This document shows positions 22,519 through 34,087 of a stretch of 64,000 nucleotides of DNA, one piece after another. The position numbers were made by a program, and so were the translations under genes. The DNA comes from Bradyrhizobium sp. CB1015 (GTDB lineage: Bacteria; Pseudomonadota; Alphaproteobacteria; Rhizobiales; Xanthobacteraceae): assembly GCF_025200925.1 (NCBI RefSeq), contig NZ_CP104174.1, forward strand, positions 4,774,001 to 4,838,000, in the 5' to 3' direction. How positions within the stretch are numbered: position 1 is the first letter of the stretch; every line of letters starts with the position of its first letter. A model generated the notes under the pieces. It saw only the letters and a list, made by a program, of their open reading frames with translations, made no database searches and was not told the origin of the DNA.

Positions 22519-23691
22519 TCAGGCCGCCTTCGCCTCCGCAGCCGGCTTGGCCGGCGGCGGCTTCAGCGGCTTGTCCTGCTTCTTCGACCAGGAGATGTAA
22601 TAAGCCACCGTCGTCATGATCGCGATGCCGGCGACACTGACGAAGATCTGCGCGAGCAGCGAGCCCGAGCTCATCGACAGCTCGAAATGACCGACGAAGG
22701 ACAGGAACACGCCGACGCAGAACACGGCGAGCGACTGCTGGCCGCAGACGATCAAGGGGTCGAACACCTTCCACTCCAGCCCCGGCCACTCCTTCGGCAC
22801 GAAGCGGATCACCAGGATCACGATCACCACGAAATGGAGGAAGCGGTACGGCGCGAGGTTGGTCTTGTCATTGGGGTTGAAGGCCGAGAACAGCCATTCC
22901 GGGAACATGCCGCCGAAGGCGGGGAAGCGGCCGGCCATGGTCATGACCAGCGCGAACAGGAGATAACCGAGGCAGACCCACAGCGTAACAGGCGAATTGA
23001 TCAGTGTGATCGAGCGCCGCGCGCCGCCCATGGAGCACCAGGCGCCGAACACGAACAGCACCTGCCAGCAATAGGGGTTGAAGTACCACTGGCCGGCCGG
23101 ATAGGCGGTCAGGTTCCAACCGTAATGGCGCGCGGCGAGCCACAGCACGATCGACAGGATCATCGTCAAATCGGGCTTGCGCAGCATGAACCACAGCACC
23201 GGCGGAAACAGGCCCATCAGCACGATGTAGAGCGGCAGCACGTCGAGGTTGAGCGGCTTGAAGCGCAGGAACAGGCCCTGGCGCAGCGTCTCGGTGGCGT
23301 TGTCGACGAGGCCGGCGACGTTGAACTCGTTGATCATCTCGGAATCGCCGAAGCGCAGGGCGAGATAGCTGATCGAGGCGATGTAGATCACGAACAGGAT
23401 GATGTGGGCGACATAGAGCTGCCAGACCCGCTTGGTGAGCCGGGTGGCACCGACGATGAAGCCGCGGTCCAGCATCATCCGTGCATATACGAAGGAGGCG
23501 GTGTAGCCGGAGATGAAGACGAACAGGTCGGCCGCGTCCGAAAAGCCGTAGTTGCGGGTCGTGATCCAGTTCACGACGTTGTCGGGGATATGGTCGAGAA
23601 AGATCGCCCAGTTCGCGACACCGCGAAACAGGTCGAGCCTGAGGTCGCGACCCTTGTCGGGAAGCGTGGCGCTGACGTTCAGGAAGGCCAT
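22519..23691 (-). CDS. opgC: OpgC family membrane acyltransferase
   Basis: 390 residues with about ten transmembrane helices and the OpgC signature near the start (RDLRLDLFRGVANWAIFLDH, with the His proposed in acyl transfer) and FSDAADLFVFISGY. OpgC adds succinyl groups to osmoregulated periplasmic glucans. The Lys/Pro/Ala-rich cytoplasmic tail is typical. The ATG at 23691 lacks a strong ribosome-binding site; an upstream in-frame extension of about 30 residues is possible. The glucan synthase genes are not in the window. Confidence 0.88.
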   Translation of the reverse strand: MAFLNVSATLPDKGRDLRLDLFRGVANWAIFLDHIPDNVVNWITTRNYGFSDAADLFVFISGYTASFVYARMMLDRGFIVGATRLTKRVWQLYVAHIILFVIYIASISYLALRFGDSEMINEFNVAGLVDNATETLRQGLFLRFKPLNLDVLPLYIVLMGLFPPVLWFMLRKPDLTMILSIVLWLAARHYGWNLTAYPAGQWYFNPYCWQVLFVFGAWCSMGGARRSITLINSPVTLWVCLGYLLFALVMTMAGRFPAFGGMFPEWLFSAFNPNDKTNLAPYRFLHFVVIVILVIRFVPKEWPGLEWKVFDPLIVCGQQSLAVFCVGVFLSFVGHFELSMSSGSLLAQIFVSVAGIAIMTTVAYYISWSKKQDKPLKPPPAKPAAEAKAA

Positions 23692-23944
23692 GCGTCGGGA
23701 GCTTTCAGAGAGGACAGAAGCGCGGAGATCGGTGAAGCCGGGCCGCCAAACGGGGTCCCAGGAGGAAACGCGGGTACGCAATTGTCACGGTGCAGCATAA
23801 TGACTATACCGTTGGCGAGGGTGGCCGGGGCCGGAATCAGGATCAGTTCCCAACCGGCTTCTCTATACCATCCCCGAGATTTCCACCAACTGCCACCGTG
23901 ACGCATCGAAATCGAACGAAAAGACGAAGAGGCCCGGACCAGTC

Positions 23945-24250
23945 ATGACCGCACGCATTTTCAAGCCTGCCAAGAACGCGATGCAATCGGGCCGGTCCAA
24001 GACCAGGGAATGGCAGCTTGACTACGAGCCGGAGCAGCCGCGATCGGTCGAGCCGCTGATGGGCTGGACGTCGTCGGCCGACATGAAGCAGCAGATTACG
24101 CTGCGCTTCCACAGCAAGGAAGAGGCGATCGCCTATTGCGAGCGCAAGGGCATCGCCTATCAGGTGATCGAGCCCAAGGAGTCGATCCGCCGGCCGGTTG
24201 CCTATGCCGATAATTTCTCGTTCCGCCGCGGCGAGCCCTGGACGCATTAA
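23945..24250 (+). CDS. NADH dehydrogenase accessory subunit, NDUFS4-like (101 aa)
   Basis: ETC complex I conserved region: ARIFKPAKNAMQSGRSKTREWQ-type start, PLMGWTSSADMKQQITLRF and ending YADNFSFRRGEPWTH. This matches the 18-kDa (NDUFS4/AQDQ) subunit, which in alphaproteobacteria is encoded apart from the nuo operon. Full length. Confidence 0.92.
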   Translation: MTARIFKPAKNAMQSGRSKTREWQLDYEPEQPRSVEPLMGWTSSADMKQQITLRFHSKEEAIAYCERKGIAYQVIEPKESIRRPVAYADNFSFRRGEPWTH

Positions 24251-24297
24251 AGACCATTCTGATCAGAGATAGGGCCGCGTGAGCTCGGCCTGCATGG

Positions 24298-24400
24298 TTC
24301 GAGACGCCCGCTTTGGGCGGGCTCCTCACCATGAGGGTCTAATATCCTGCCGCGAAACGTGACCTCATCCTGAGGGCCCGTCGGAGGCGGGCGTCTCGAA
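24298..24400. repeat. dispersed palindromic element
   Basis: 14-bp inverted ends TTCGAGACGCCCGC and GCGGGCGTCTCGAA enclose a degenerate inner palindrome (CTCACCATGAGG, CCTCATCCTGAGG). Typical of the large intergenic repeats of Bradyrhizobium. The surrounding 24251-24523 has no gene. Confidence 0.75.
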
Positions 24401-24523
24401 GGATGGGCCGCGGGCAAGCTTCCCGCCACGCTTTTCCAGCCTCGCGGAAGCCTAAGGTGGTTGGCATCAATTCCGCCCCGTGCTTCGCTGGCGGTCATGA
24501 CGGGCTCATGAGCGAGGCGGGGG

Positions 24524-25015
24524 ATGGCGGGGCGTGACCAGCTCGACGGCGTCGATCTGAAGATATTGTCCGAGCTGCAGCAGGACGGGCGGGTTCGCAA
24601 CAACGAGCTGGCGCTGCGGGTCGGTGTGTCCGCGCCGAACTGCTTGCGGCGGCTGAAGTCTCTGTTCAGCCGCGGCGTGATCCGGGCGGTGCGCGCCGTG
24701 ATCGACGAGCGGCTGCTCGGCTATGAGGTGGTGTCGTTCGTCTCGATCCAGCTCGGCAGCCAGGCCCAGCCGGTGCTGGAGGCGTTCGAGAGCTCGATCG
24801 CCGCGATCCCGCGCATCCAGCAGTGCTGGCGGATTTCGGGCGACACCGACTATCTGCTCAAATGCGTGGCGCCGAGTGTCGAGAGCATGCGCCAGCAGCT
24901 CCTGCATTTCGCCGCGATGCCCAACGTGAAGAACGTCCGCAGCTTTCCGGTGCTCGGGGTTGCCAAGGACGTGCCGCTGCCGTTGCAGGAGGTCGCGGTG
25001 GCGGCGCCTGGGTAG
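24524..25015 (+). CDS. Lrp/AsnC family transcriptional regulator (163 aa)
   Basis: N-terminal HTH (LDGVDLKILSELQQDGRVRN, then LRVGVSAPNCLRRLKSL) followed by the RAM/AsnC ligand-binding domain (ISGDTDYLLKC, MPNVKNVRSF). ATG at 24524 has a G-rich ribosome-binding site. Its ligand is unknown; neighbouring leucine-catabolic genes are a possible regulatory link, but this is inference from proximity only. Confidence 0.9.
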   Translation: MAGRDQLDGVDLKILSELQQDGRVRNNELALRVGVSAPNCLRRLKSLFSRGVIRAVRAVIDERLLGYEVVSFVSIQLGSQAQPVLEAFESSIAAIPRIQQCWRISGDTDYLLKCVAPSVESMRQQLLHFAAMPNVKNVRSFPVLGVAKDVPLPLQEVAVAAPG

Positions 25016-25064
25016 GGCGTTCGAATATCTCAGCGGCAACAAATCGGAATTTCAGAGGCGCGCC

Positions 25065-26093
25065 TCAGCGATACCGCCCCCGAAACTCGCGGGGAGACGT
25101 GCCGGTCCAGGTCCGGAAGGCCCGCGAAAAGCTCTTCTCGTTGCGGAAGCCGGCGATCTCGGCGATGCGCTTGATCGGCGTGCGGCCGCGCATCAGCTCC
25201 TGTTTGGCGAGCGCGAATTTCGCCTCCTCCTTGAGATCGCGCAGCGAGGTGGACTCCTCGCGCAGGCGGCGATGCATGGTGCGGGTGGAGAGTGCAAGCT
25301 CGCTCGCGACGTCCTCGGCACCGAGGACACGCCCGCGTGCATTGCGCAGCACGCGGCGGACGCGCTCGACCAGCAGGCGGTCGCGCCGATAGGGCAGCAC
25401 GGTGAGCCGGAGTGCGCCCTTGAGCATGTTGTCGAGATCGGCCGCGCTGCGCGTCAGCGGCAGCGACAGATAGTGCTTGTCGAAGATGATGGCTGCGCGG
25501 TCCGCATTGAAGCGGACGCTCCGGCAAAAGATGGTCGGATAGACCGAGACGTGGCCGGGCTCGGAGAAAGGAAACTCAGCCGCGCGGAGCGCGATCCGGG
25601 AGTCGACGGCCCAGCATGAGAAGCCGAGCACGTAGCGGAACAGGGTGACGAGGCAGAACTCGCGGAAGGGCCCGAGGTCGCGCAGCTGACGGATCGACAC
25701 GACAGCGGTCTCTTCGCCAACCTCGAGATCGAGCAGCACATCCTCGGTGACCAGGCGGTGATGCCGGCACCAGCGCTTGAGCGCGATCTCCAGCGTCGGT
25801 GCGGTGATCGAGGCGCGGCACAGCATGCCATAGGTGCCCCATGGCAGCCGGCGCGAAAACCAGCCGAGCGCCTCGTCATCGAGCTCGCGCATGGCGTGGC
25901 CCGCCAGCGCCTCGAACTGGGCCGCGGTCACCCGCCCATCGGGAGAATTGACAAGCTCCGGCGCGACCTGGCCCCGGCTCAAAGCTTCGGCGGGATCGCG
26001 GCCGTAACGCTCATAAGCGGCCACCACGCCGCGGACGAAGGCGGCGGGCGTGACGGCGCGGCGCGGAATTGCGGTGGCGGCTTGAAAAGGCAT
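25065..26093 (-). CDS. AraC family transcriptional regulator (342 aa)
   Basis: Arabinose_bd (OruR/ArgR-type) sensor domain over about residues 1-230, then a C-terminal AraC HTH pair (ALSTRTMHRRLREESTSLRD and RIAEIAGFRNEKSFSRAF). ATG at 26093 has AAAGGA with 5-nt spacing. Divergent from liuA with 110 nt between starts, so it is the likely regulator of the liu operon. Confidence 0.9.
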   Translation of the reverse strand: MPFQAATAIPRRAVTPAAFVRGVVAAYERYGRDPAEALSRGQVAPELVNSPDGRVTAAQFEALAGHAMRELDDEALGWFSRRLPWGTYGMLCRASITAPTLEIALKRWCRHHRLVTEDVLLDLEVGEETAVVSIRQLRDLGPFREFCLVTLFRYVLGFSCWAVDSRIALRAAEFPFSEPGHVSVYPTIFCRSVRFNADRAAIIFDKHYLSLPLTRSAADLDNMLKGALRLTVLPYRRDRLLVERVRRVLRNARGRVLGAEDVASELALSTRTMHRRLREESTSLRDLKEEAKFALAKQELMRGRTPIKRIAEIAGFRNEKSFSRAFRTWTGTSPREFRGRYR

Positions 26094-26203
26094 CGGATTC
26101 CTTTCGGAAATCCTCGCCAAGTTTGGCGGAAAATGCAACCTTTTCGACTGCAAGAGGGCCGGGACCGGGCTAGGTTCGGAGCCCAAAATAGGGAGGAATC
26201 GCC

Positions 26204-27376
26204 TTGAACATCCCGAGCATCGATTTCGATCTGGGCGAAGACATCAGCCTGCTGCGCGACACCGTTCGATCATTCGTGGAGGCGGAGATCACCCCGCGTG
26301 CCGCCGAGATCGAAAAGGCAAACCTGTTCCCGGCGGATCTCTGGAAGCGGCTTGGCGACCTCGGCCTGCTCGGCATGACCGCGCCGGAGCAATATGGCGG
26401 CTCCAACATGGGCTATCTCGCCCATATCGTCGCGATGGAGGAAATCTCGCGCGGCTCGGCGGCCGTGGGGCTGTCCTACGGCGCTCACTCCAATCTTTGC
26501 GTCAACCAGATCCGTCGCAACGGCAATGACGCGCAGCGGCAGCGCTATCTGCCGAAGCTGATCTCAGGCGAATATGTCGGTGCGCTCGCGATGTCCGAGC
26601 CCGGCGCCGGCTCCGACGTGGTCTCGATGAAGCTGCGCGCCGACAAGCGCGGCGACCGCTACGTGCTCAACGGCTCCAAGATGTGGATCACCAATGGCGG
26701 CGATGCCGACGTGCTGGTGGTCTACGCCAAGACCGATCCGGAGGCCGGTCCGCGCGGCATGACCGCCTTCCTCATCGAGAAGGGCTTCAAGGGCTTCACC
26801 CACGGCCAGCATCTCGACAAGCTCGGCATGCGCGGCTCCAACACCTATCCGCTGTTCTTCGACGATTGCGAGGTGCCGGAGGAGAATGTGATGGGCAAGG
26901 TGGGCGAGGGCGTCAAGGTGCTGATGTCCGGCCTGGACTATGAGCGCGCGGTGCTCTCGGGCGGCCCGCTCGGCATCATGGCGGCCTGCATGGATGCGGT
27001 CGTGCCGTACATGCATGAACGCAAGCAGTTCGGTCAGCCGATCGGCGATTTCCAGCTGATGCAGGGCAAGCTCGCCGACATGTATGCGACCTGGCAGGCC
27101 ACGCGCGCCTATGTCTATGCCGTGGGGCGCGCTTGCGACCGCGCCGACCACGCGCGCAGCTTACGCAAGGACGCTGCTGCTGCAATCCTCTATTCCGCGG
27201 AGAAGGCAACATGGATGGCCGGCGAGGCGATCCAGGCGCTGGGCGGGGTCGGCTACACGTCCGAATTCCCGGTCGGACGCCTGTGGCGTGACGCAAAACT
27301 CTACGAGATCGGTGCCGGCACCTCGGAGGTCCGTCGCATGCTGATCGGCCGCGAGCTGATGGCCGAGACGGCTTAA
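26204..27376 (+). CDS. liuA: isovaleryl-CoA dehydrogenase
   Basis: 390-residue acyl-CoA dehydrogenase. Signatures are [33 protein letters not shown] and [21 protein letters not shown]. The IVD-type catalytic glutamate is in [14 protein letters not shown] (E247), the position used by isovaleryl-CoA rather than short-chain dehydrogenases. The start is a TTG at 26204 with GGGAGGAA 5-6 nt upstream, giving the expected [14 protein letters not shown]-terminus. First gene of the leucine degradation operon. Confidence 0.93.
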   Translation: MNIPSIDFDLGEDISLLRDTVRSFVEAEITPRAAEIEKANLFPADLWKRLGDLGLLGMTAPEQYGGSNMGYLAHIVAMEEISRGSAAVGLSYGAHSNLCVNQIRRNGNDAQRQRYLPKLISGEYVGALAMSEPGAGSDVVSMKLRADKRGDRYVLNGSKMWITNGGDADVLVVYAKTDPEAGPRGMTAFLIEKGFKGFTHGQHLDKLGMRGSNTYPLFFDDCEVPEENVMGKVGEGVKVLMSGLDYERAVLSGGPLGIMAACMDAVVPYMHERKQFGQPIGDFQLMQGKLADMYATWQATRAYVYAVGRACDRADHARSLRKDAAAAILYSAEKATWMAGEAIQALGGVGYTSEFPVGRLWRDAKLYEIGAGTSEVRRMLIGRELMAETA

Positions 27377-27400
27377 GTCCTTCACTCCATTGGAATCCCC

Positions 27401-29005
27401 ATGCCGCTTCATTCCAGCATCGATCCGTCTTCATCAGATTTCGCGCGCAATTCCGAGGCGATGCGAGGCCTCGTCGCCGATTTGCGCGAAAAGCTTGCCC
27501 AAGTCGCCGGCGGCGGCGGCGAGGCCTCGCGCAAGCGCCACACCGCGCGGGGCAAGATGCTGGCGCGTGAGCGCGTCGACCTTCTGATCGATCCCGGCAC
27601 CTCGTTCCTGGAGCTTTCGCCGCTTGCCGCCTACGGCCTCTATGGCGGCGACGTGCATTCGGCCAGCGTCGTCACGGGGGTGGGGCGCATCTCGGGCCGC
27701 GAATGCGTTGTTGTCGCCAACGACGCCACCATCAAGGGCGGCACCTACTACCCGATGACGGTAAAGAAGCATCTGCGGGCGCAGGACATTGCGCGGCAGA
27801 ACAATCTGCCCTGCGTCTATATGGTGGATTCCGGCGGCGCCTTCCTGCCGCTGCAGGACGAGATCTTTCCGGACGAGCGGCACTTCGGCCGCATCTTCTA
27901 CAATCAGGCGCAGATGTCGTCGCAGGGGATTCCGCAGATCGCGATCGTGATGGGCTCCTGCACCGCCGGCGGCGCCTATGTGCCGGCGATGTCGGACGAG
28001 AGCATTATCGTGCGCAACCAGGGCACCATCTTCCTCGGCGGCCCGCCGCTGGTGAAGGCCGCGACCGGCGAGGTCGTGAGCGCGGAAGAACTTGGCGGCG
28101 CCGATGTGCATTCGCGGCAATCCGGCGTGACCGATCACTACGCCCAGAACGATGCGCATGCGATCGGCATCGCCCGTCGTATCGTCGGCACGCTCAAGCC
28201 TTCCACGCGGCCAAACCTCAACATGCATCAGCCGCACGATCCGCTGTTCGCGGCGGAGGAAATCTATGGTGTGGTGCCGGTCGACGGCCGCAAGCCGTTC
28301 GACGTGCGCGACATCATCGCGCGCATCGTCGACGGCTCGGAGTTCGACGAGTTCAAGAAGCTCTATGGCACGACGCTGGTGTGCGGCTTCGCCCATATCT
28401 GGGGCTATCCGGTCGGTATCATCGCCAACAACGGCATCCTGTTCAGCGAGAGCTCGCTGAAGGGCGCGCATTTCATCGAGCTGTGCTGCCAGCGCGGCAT
28501 TCCCCTGGTGTTCCTGCAGAACATCACCGGCTTCATGGTCGGCAAGAAGTACGAGGCCGGCGGCATCGCCCGCGACGGCGCCAAGCTGGTGACGGCGGTT
28601 GCGACGGCGTCGGTGCCGAAATTCACCGTCGTGATCGGCGGCTCCTACGGCGCCGGCAATTACGGCATGTGCGGCCGCGCCTACGCGCCGCGCTTCCTGT
28701 GGATGTGGCCGAACGCGCGCATCTCGGTGATGGGCGGCGAGCAGGCCTCGATGGTGCTGAGCCAGGTCCGGCGCGACAATATCGAGGCCAAGGGCGAGAG
28801 CTGGTCCAGGGAAGAGGAAGACAAGTTCCGCGAGCCCATCCGCGCGCAATATGAAAGTCAGGGGCATCCCTATTACGCGACCGCGCGGCTGTGGGACGAC
28901 GGCGTGATCGACCCCGCCGACACGCGCCTTGTGCTCGGCCTCGGTCTTTCGGCGGCGTCGAATGCGCCGATCGAACCGACCAAATTCGGCCTGTTCAGGA
29001 TGTGA
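27401..29005 (+). CDS. liuB: methylcrotonoyl-CoA carboxylase, carboxyltransferase (beta) subunit
   Basis: 534 residues with the acyl-CoA carboxyltransferase signatures: [47 protein letters not shown] and the C-terminal [16 protein letters not shown] oxyanion region. It forms the MCC complex with the biotin subunit encoded next. Starts 24 nt after liuA. Confidence 0.94.
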   Translation: MPLHSSIDPSSSDFARNSEAMRGLVADLREKLAQVAGGGGEASRKRHTARGKMLARERVDLLIDPGTSFLELSPLAAYGLYGGDVHSASVVTGVGRISGRECVVVANDATIKGGTYYPMTVKKHLRAQDIARQNNLPCVYMVDSGGAFLPLQDEIFPDERHFGRIFYNQAQMSSQGIPQIAIVMGSCTAGGAYVPAMSDESIIVRNQGTIFLGGPPLVKAATGEVVSAEELGGADVHSRQSGVTDHYAQNDAHAIGIARRIVGTLKPSTRPNLNMHQPHDPLFAAEEIYGVVPVDGRKPFDVRDIIARIVDGSEFDEFKKLYGTTLVCGFAHIWGYPVGIIANNGILFSESSLKGAHFIELCCQRGIPLVFLQNITGFMVGKKYEAGGIARDGAKLVTAVATASVPKFTVVIGGSYGAGNYGMCGRAYAPRFLWMWPNARISVMGGEQASMVLSQVRRDNIEAKGESWSREEEDKFREPIRAQYESQGHPYYATARLWDDGVIDPADTRLVLGLGLSAASNAPIEPTKFGLFRM

Positions 29006-29009
29006 TGCG

Positions 29010-31013
<2,004 letters not shown>

Positions 31014-31014
31014 C

Positions 31015-31926
31015 ATGAGCGACGAGGTCCGCATCGTCGAAATGGGGCCGCGCGACGGCCTGCAGAACGAGAAGACGCCTGTCAGCGTCGAGGCGCGCAT
31101 CGCGTTCGTCGAGGCGCTGGTCGCGGCCGGCCTCGATACGGTCGAGGTTGGCGCCTTCGTCTCGCCCAAGGCCGTCCCGCAGATGGCTAGCTCGGACGCC
31201 GTACTGCGCGGCGTCGCGCATGTGAAGGACGCCGAATTTCACGTGCTGGTGCCGAACGAGAAGGGCTATGACGCCGCGCGTGCCGCGGGCGCCAAAGTGG
31301 TCTCCGTGTTCGCGGCGGCCTCCGAAGGGTTTTCGCGGGCGAACATCAACTGCACGATCGCGGAGTCCATCGCGCGCTTCAAGCCGGTGCTGGCGCGCGC
31401 CAGGGACGATGGCGTCAAGGTGCGCGGCTATATCTCCTGCGTGCTCGGCTGCCCGTTCGACGGCAAGATCAAGCCGAAAGCTGTCGCAGATCTTGCGAGC
31501 ACGCTGTGGGATCTCGGCTGCTATGAGATCTCGCTCGGCGACACCATCGGCGTCGGCACGCCTGTTAAGGCCAAGGAGATGCTGCGCGCGGTTGCGGTCA
31601 ACATCCCGCCGGCCAAGCTCGCGATGCATTTCCACGACACCTACGGCCAGGCGCTCGCCAATCTCTATGCGGGCCTGGAGGAAGGCGTCCGCGTCATCGA
31701 TGCCGCCGCCGGCGGCCTCGGCGGTTGCCCCTATGCGCCGGGCGCGACGGGGAATGTCGCGACCGAAGACGTCGTCTATATGTTCGAAGGCATGGGGATC
31801 AGGACGGGTATCGATATGGAGAAGCTGCTGGCGGCTACGAACGCGATGAGCGGCGTGCTGGGCAAGCCGCCCGTGAGCCGCGTGGCATCGGCGTTGAATG
31901 CGAAGAAGAAGCGGGTGACCTCGTAA
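31015..31926 (+). CDS. liuE: hydroxymethylglutaryl-CoA lyase
   Basis: 303 residues, TIM-barrel DRE-metallolyase with VEMGPRDGLQNE at the start and the HMG-CoA lyase signature GLGGCPYAPGATGNVATED containing the catalytic-loop Cys. Cleaves HMG-CoA to acetyl-CoA and acetoacetate, finishing leucine degradation. Starts 1 nt after liuD. Confidence 0.94.
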   Translation: MSDEVRIVEMGPRDGLQNEKTPVSVEARIAFVEALVAAGLDTVEVGAFVSPKAVPQMASSDAVLRGVAHVKDAEFHVLVPNEKGYDAARAAGAKVVSVFAAASEGFSRANINCTIAESIARFKPVLARARDDGVKVRGYISCVLGCPFDGKIKPKAVADLASTLWDLGCYEISLGDTIGVGTPVKAKEMLRAVAVNIPPAKLAMHFHDTYGQALANLYAGLEEGVRVIDAAAGGLGGCPYAPGATGNVATEDVVYMFEGMGIRTGIDMEKLLAATNAMSGVLGKPPVSRVASALNAKKKRVTS

Positions 31927-31931
31927 AGCTT

Positions 31932-32071
31932 CGTAGGGTGGGTTAGTTCTGTGATTGCGCGAAGCGCAATCACTCGGCGTAACCCACCTCTTTGGTATCC
32001 GCGGAGACGAAAGTGGTGGGTTACGCCCTGCGACTGCGCTTTGCGCAGTCGCAGGTCTAACCCACCCTACG
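31932..32071. repeat. large dispersed palindrome (140 bp)
   Basis: Ends CGTAGGGTGGGTTA and TAACCCACCCTACG are perfect inverted repeats; inner arms GATTGCGCGAAGCGCAATC and GCGACTGCGC...GCGCAGTCGC form further hairpins. It sits between the convergent liuE and DHDPS-family genes and may act as a transcript barrier. Confidence 0.8.
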
Positions 32072-32081
32072 AAATCTGCGG

Positions 32082-33008
32082 TCAGGCCGCCTTCAGCCCG
32101 ACATCCGGCAAACGCGGCCGGTTCTTGAGCGCCTTGGCCATCATGGCCTCGACCTCGGCCTTCTCCTGCGGCAGCAGTGCGAGGCGGGGCGGGCGGGTCA
32201 GGGCGGTGCCGCGGCCCATGATGTGCTCGCACAGCTTGATGCATTGGACGAGGTCCGGGCGGGCATCGAGATGCAGGAGCGGCATGAACCATTCGTAGAG
32301 CGGCATGGCCTCGGCCAAGCGTCCGGCCTTGGCCAGGCGGAACAGCGTCTCGCCTTCGCGCGGGAAGGCGTTGGACATGCCGGAGACCCAGCCGACGGCG
32401 CCCATGGCGACGCTCTCGACGATGACGTCGTCGAGACCTGCGAACAGCACGAAGCGGTCGCCGACCATATTGCGGGTGTCGATGAAGCGCCGCGTATCGC
32501 CGGAGGAATCCTTGAAGCAGACCACGGTCTCGACGTCGGCGAGCGAGGCCAGGATGTCGGGCGTGACGTCGTTCTTGTAGATCGGCGGATTGTTGTAGAG
32601 CATCACCGGCAGGTCGGTCGCAGAGGCGACGGCGCGGAAATGCGCGGCGGTCTCGTGCGGCTTGGCGGAATAGACCAGCGCCGGCATCACCATGACGCCG
32701 TCGATGCCGACGCGTGCGGCTTCCTTCGCGGTCTCGACCGCAAACGCGGTGGTGAATTCGGCGATGCCGCACAGCACGGGCACGCGGCCCTTCGCGACCG
32801 ACTTCGCCGCCTCCATGATCGCGACCTTCTCCTTGCGCTCCAGCGAGGTGTTCTCGCCGACCGAGCCGCAGACGATCAGGCCGGAGACGCCGTCGCGGAT
32901 CAATCCGTCCATCACCTTGGCGGTCGCATCGATGTCGAGCGAGAGATCGTCGTGGAATTGGGTGGTGACGGCCGGGAAGACGCCTTCCCAGGCAACGCGG
33001 CGGCTCAT
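32082..33008 (-). CDS. dihydrodipicolinate synthase/N-acetylneuraminate lyase family protein
   Basis: 308-residue class I aldolase fold. Visible family residues are GSVGENTSL (T-T/S loop variant), the catalytic Tyr in MLYNNPP and the Schiff-base Lys in VVCFKDSSGD. The substrate is not predictable; the paralogue group includes lyases, hydratases and deaminases of sugar acids or hydroxyproline derivatives. It follows the TRAP transporter genes on the same strand and likely metabolises the transported compound. Confidence 0.82.
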   Translation of the reverse strand: MSRRVAWEGVFPAVTTQFHDDLSLDIDATAKVMDGLIRDGVSGLIVCGSVGENTSLERKEKVAIMEAAKSVAKGRVPVLCGIAEFTTAFAVETAKEAARVGIDGVMVMPALVYSAKPHETAAHFRAVASATDLPVMLYNNPPIYKNDVTPDILASLADVETVVCFKDSSGDTRRFIDTRNMVGDRFVLFAGLDDVIVESVAMGAVGWVSGMSNAFPREGETLFRLAKAGRLAEAMPLYEWFMPLLHLDARPDLVQCIKLCEHIMGRGTALTRPPRLALLPQEKAEVEAMMAKALKNRPRLPDVGLKAA

Positions 33009-33080
33009 GGTTTGACTCCAGGTGAATATGCCGGCGGGGGCTGGAGCCGCCGGCTTTTGTGAAAGGGATGGGGAACGGGA

Positions 33081-34064
33081 TCAGAGCGTCGCGCCGACCT
33101 TGCGCAGCTCGGCGAGGACAGGGGCCTTGGGCAGCCAGATCTTGTCGAACTCGGCAATCACGGCCTCGGTGTCCTTGGCGTCGACCTGGCGGATCGGGAT
33201 CGGCGCGTTCTTGAAGTTTTCGATCAGCGCCGGCTCGTTGCCGGCGAGCTCGTCGATCTGCGCGTCCAGCGTCGACTTGATCGTCTTGGTGATCAGCTCG
33301 CGGTCGGCGGCGGGCAGCGATTGCCAGACGCGGCCGGAGACGACCGCGGCCATCGGCATGAAGACGGCATTCATCTGCAGGATCACCTTCGACACCTTGT
33401 CGAAGCGCTGGTTCCAGGAGAATTCGAGATCAGCCTCGAGGCCGTCGACCTGGCCATTGGCCATGGCGTCGAACACCTGCGGCGTCGGGATCGGCGTCGG
33501 CGCTGCGCCGAGGGAGGAATAGAAATCGCGATAGACCGGCGTCGGGTTGATGCGCAGCTTCATGCCCTTGATGTCGGCGAGCGAGTTCAGGTCCTTGGAG
33601 GAGAACACCGCGCGCATGCCGGTGATGCCCCATCCGAGTCCGATGGTGCCGGTCTCCTGCGGCAGCACCTCGAACAGCTTCACCGCCGCCGGATGCCGCA
33701 CGAACTTGGCCACTGCCGGCGTCGAGCGCACGATATAGGGCGCGTTGATAGCGGCGATGTGCGGCACGCGCGAGCCGAGCTCGGCGGCCTGGATGAAGCC
33801 CATGTCGAGCGCGCCGGACTGCAATTGCTGCATCATCGCGGTCTCGTTGCCGAGCTGGCCGGAGTGAAACACGGTCAAGGTCAGGCGGCCGTTGGTGGCG
33901 GCCTTGAGCTCGTCGCCGAATTTGAGCGCGGCCTTGTTCCAGGAATGGCCGTTCGGCGTGATCAGGCCGAGACGGAATTCCTTGGCCTGGGCGAGCGCGA
34001 GCGAGGGGGCGAACACCGAGGCGGCGGCACTGGCGGCGAGAAAGCGGCGGCGTGAAAGCGGCAT
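33081..34064 (-). CDS. TRAP transporter substrate-binding protein, DctP family
   Basis: 327 residues with a twin-arginine-like export signal (LSRRRFLAASAAASVFAPSLALA), then the DctP domain (LGLITPNGHSWNKAALKFGD, the GMKLRINPTPVY region, and PTPQVFDAMANGQVDGLE). ATG at 34064 has AAAGGAG with 7-nt spacing. Binds an organic-acid-type ligand in the periplasm; ligand unknown. Confidence 0.88.
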   Translation of the reverse strand: MPLSRRRFLAASAAASVFAPSLALAQAKEFRLGLITPNGHSWNKAALKFGDELKAATNGRLTLTVFHSGQLGNETAMMQQLQSGALDMGFIQAAELGSRVPHIAAINAPYIVRSTPAVAKFVRHPAAVKLFEVLPQETGTIGLGWGITGMRAVFSSKDLNSLADIKGMKLRINPTPVYRDFYSSLGAAPTPIPTPQVFDAMANGQVDGLEADLEFSWNQRFDKVSKVILQMNAVFMPMAAVVSGRVWQSLPAADRELITKTIKSTLDAQIDELAGNEPALIENFKNAPIPIRQVDAKDTEAVIAEFDKIWLPKAPVLAELRKVGATL

Positions 34065-34087
34065 AATCGGGCTCCTTTCGGATGGGC

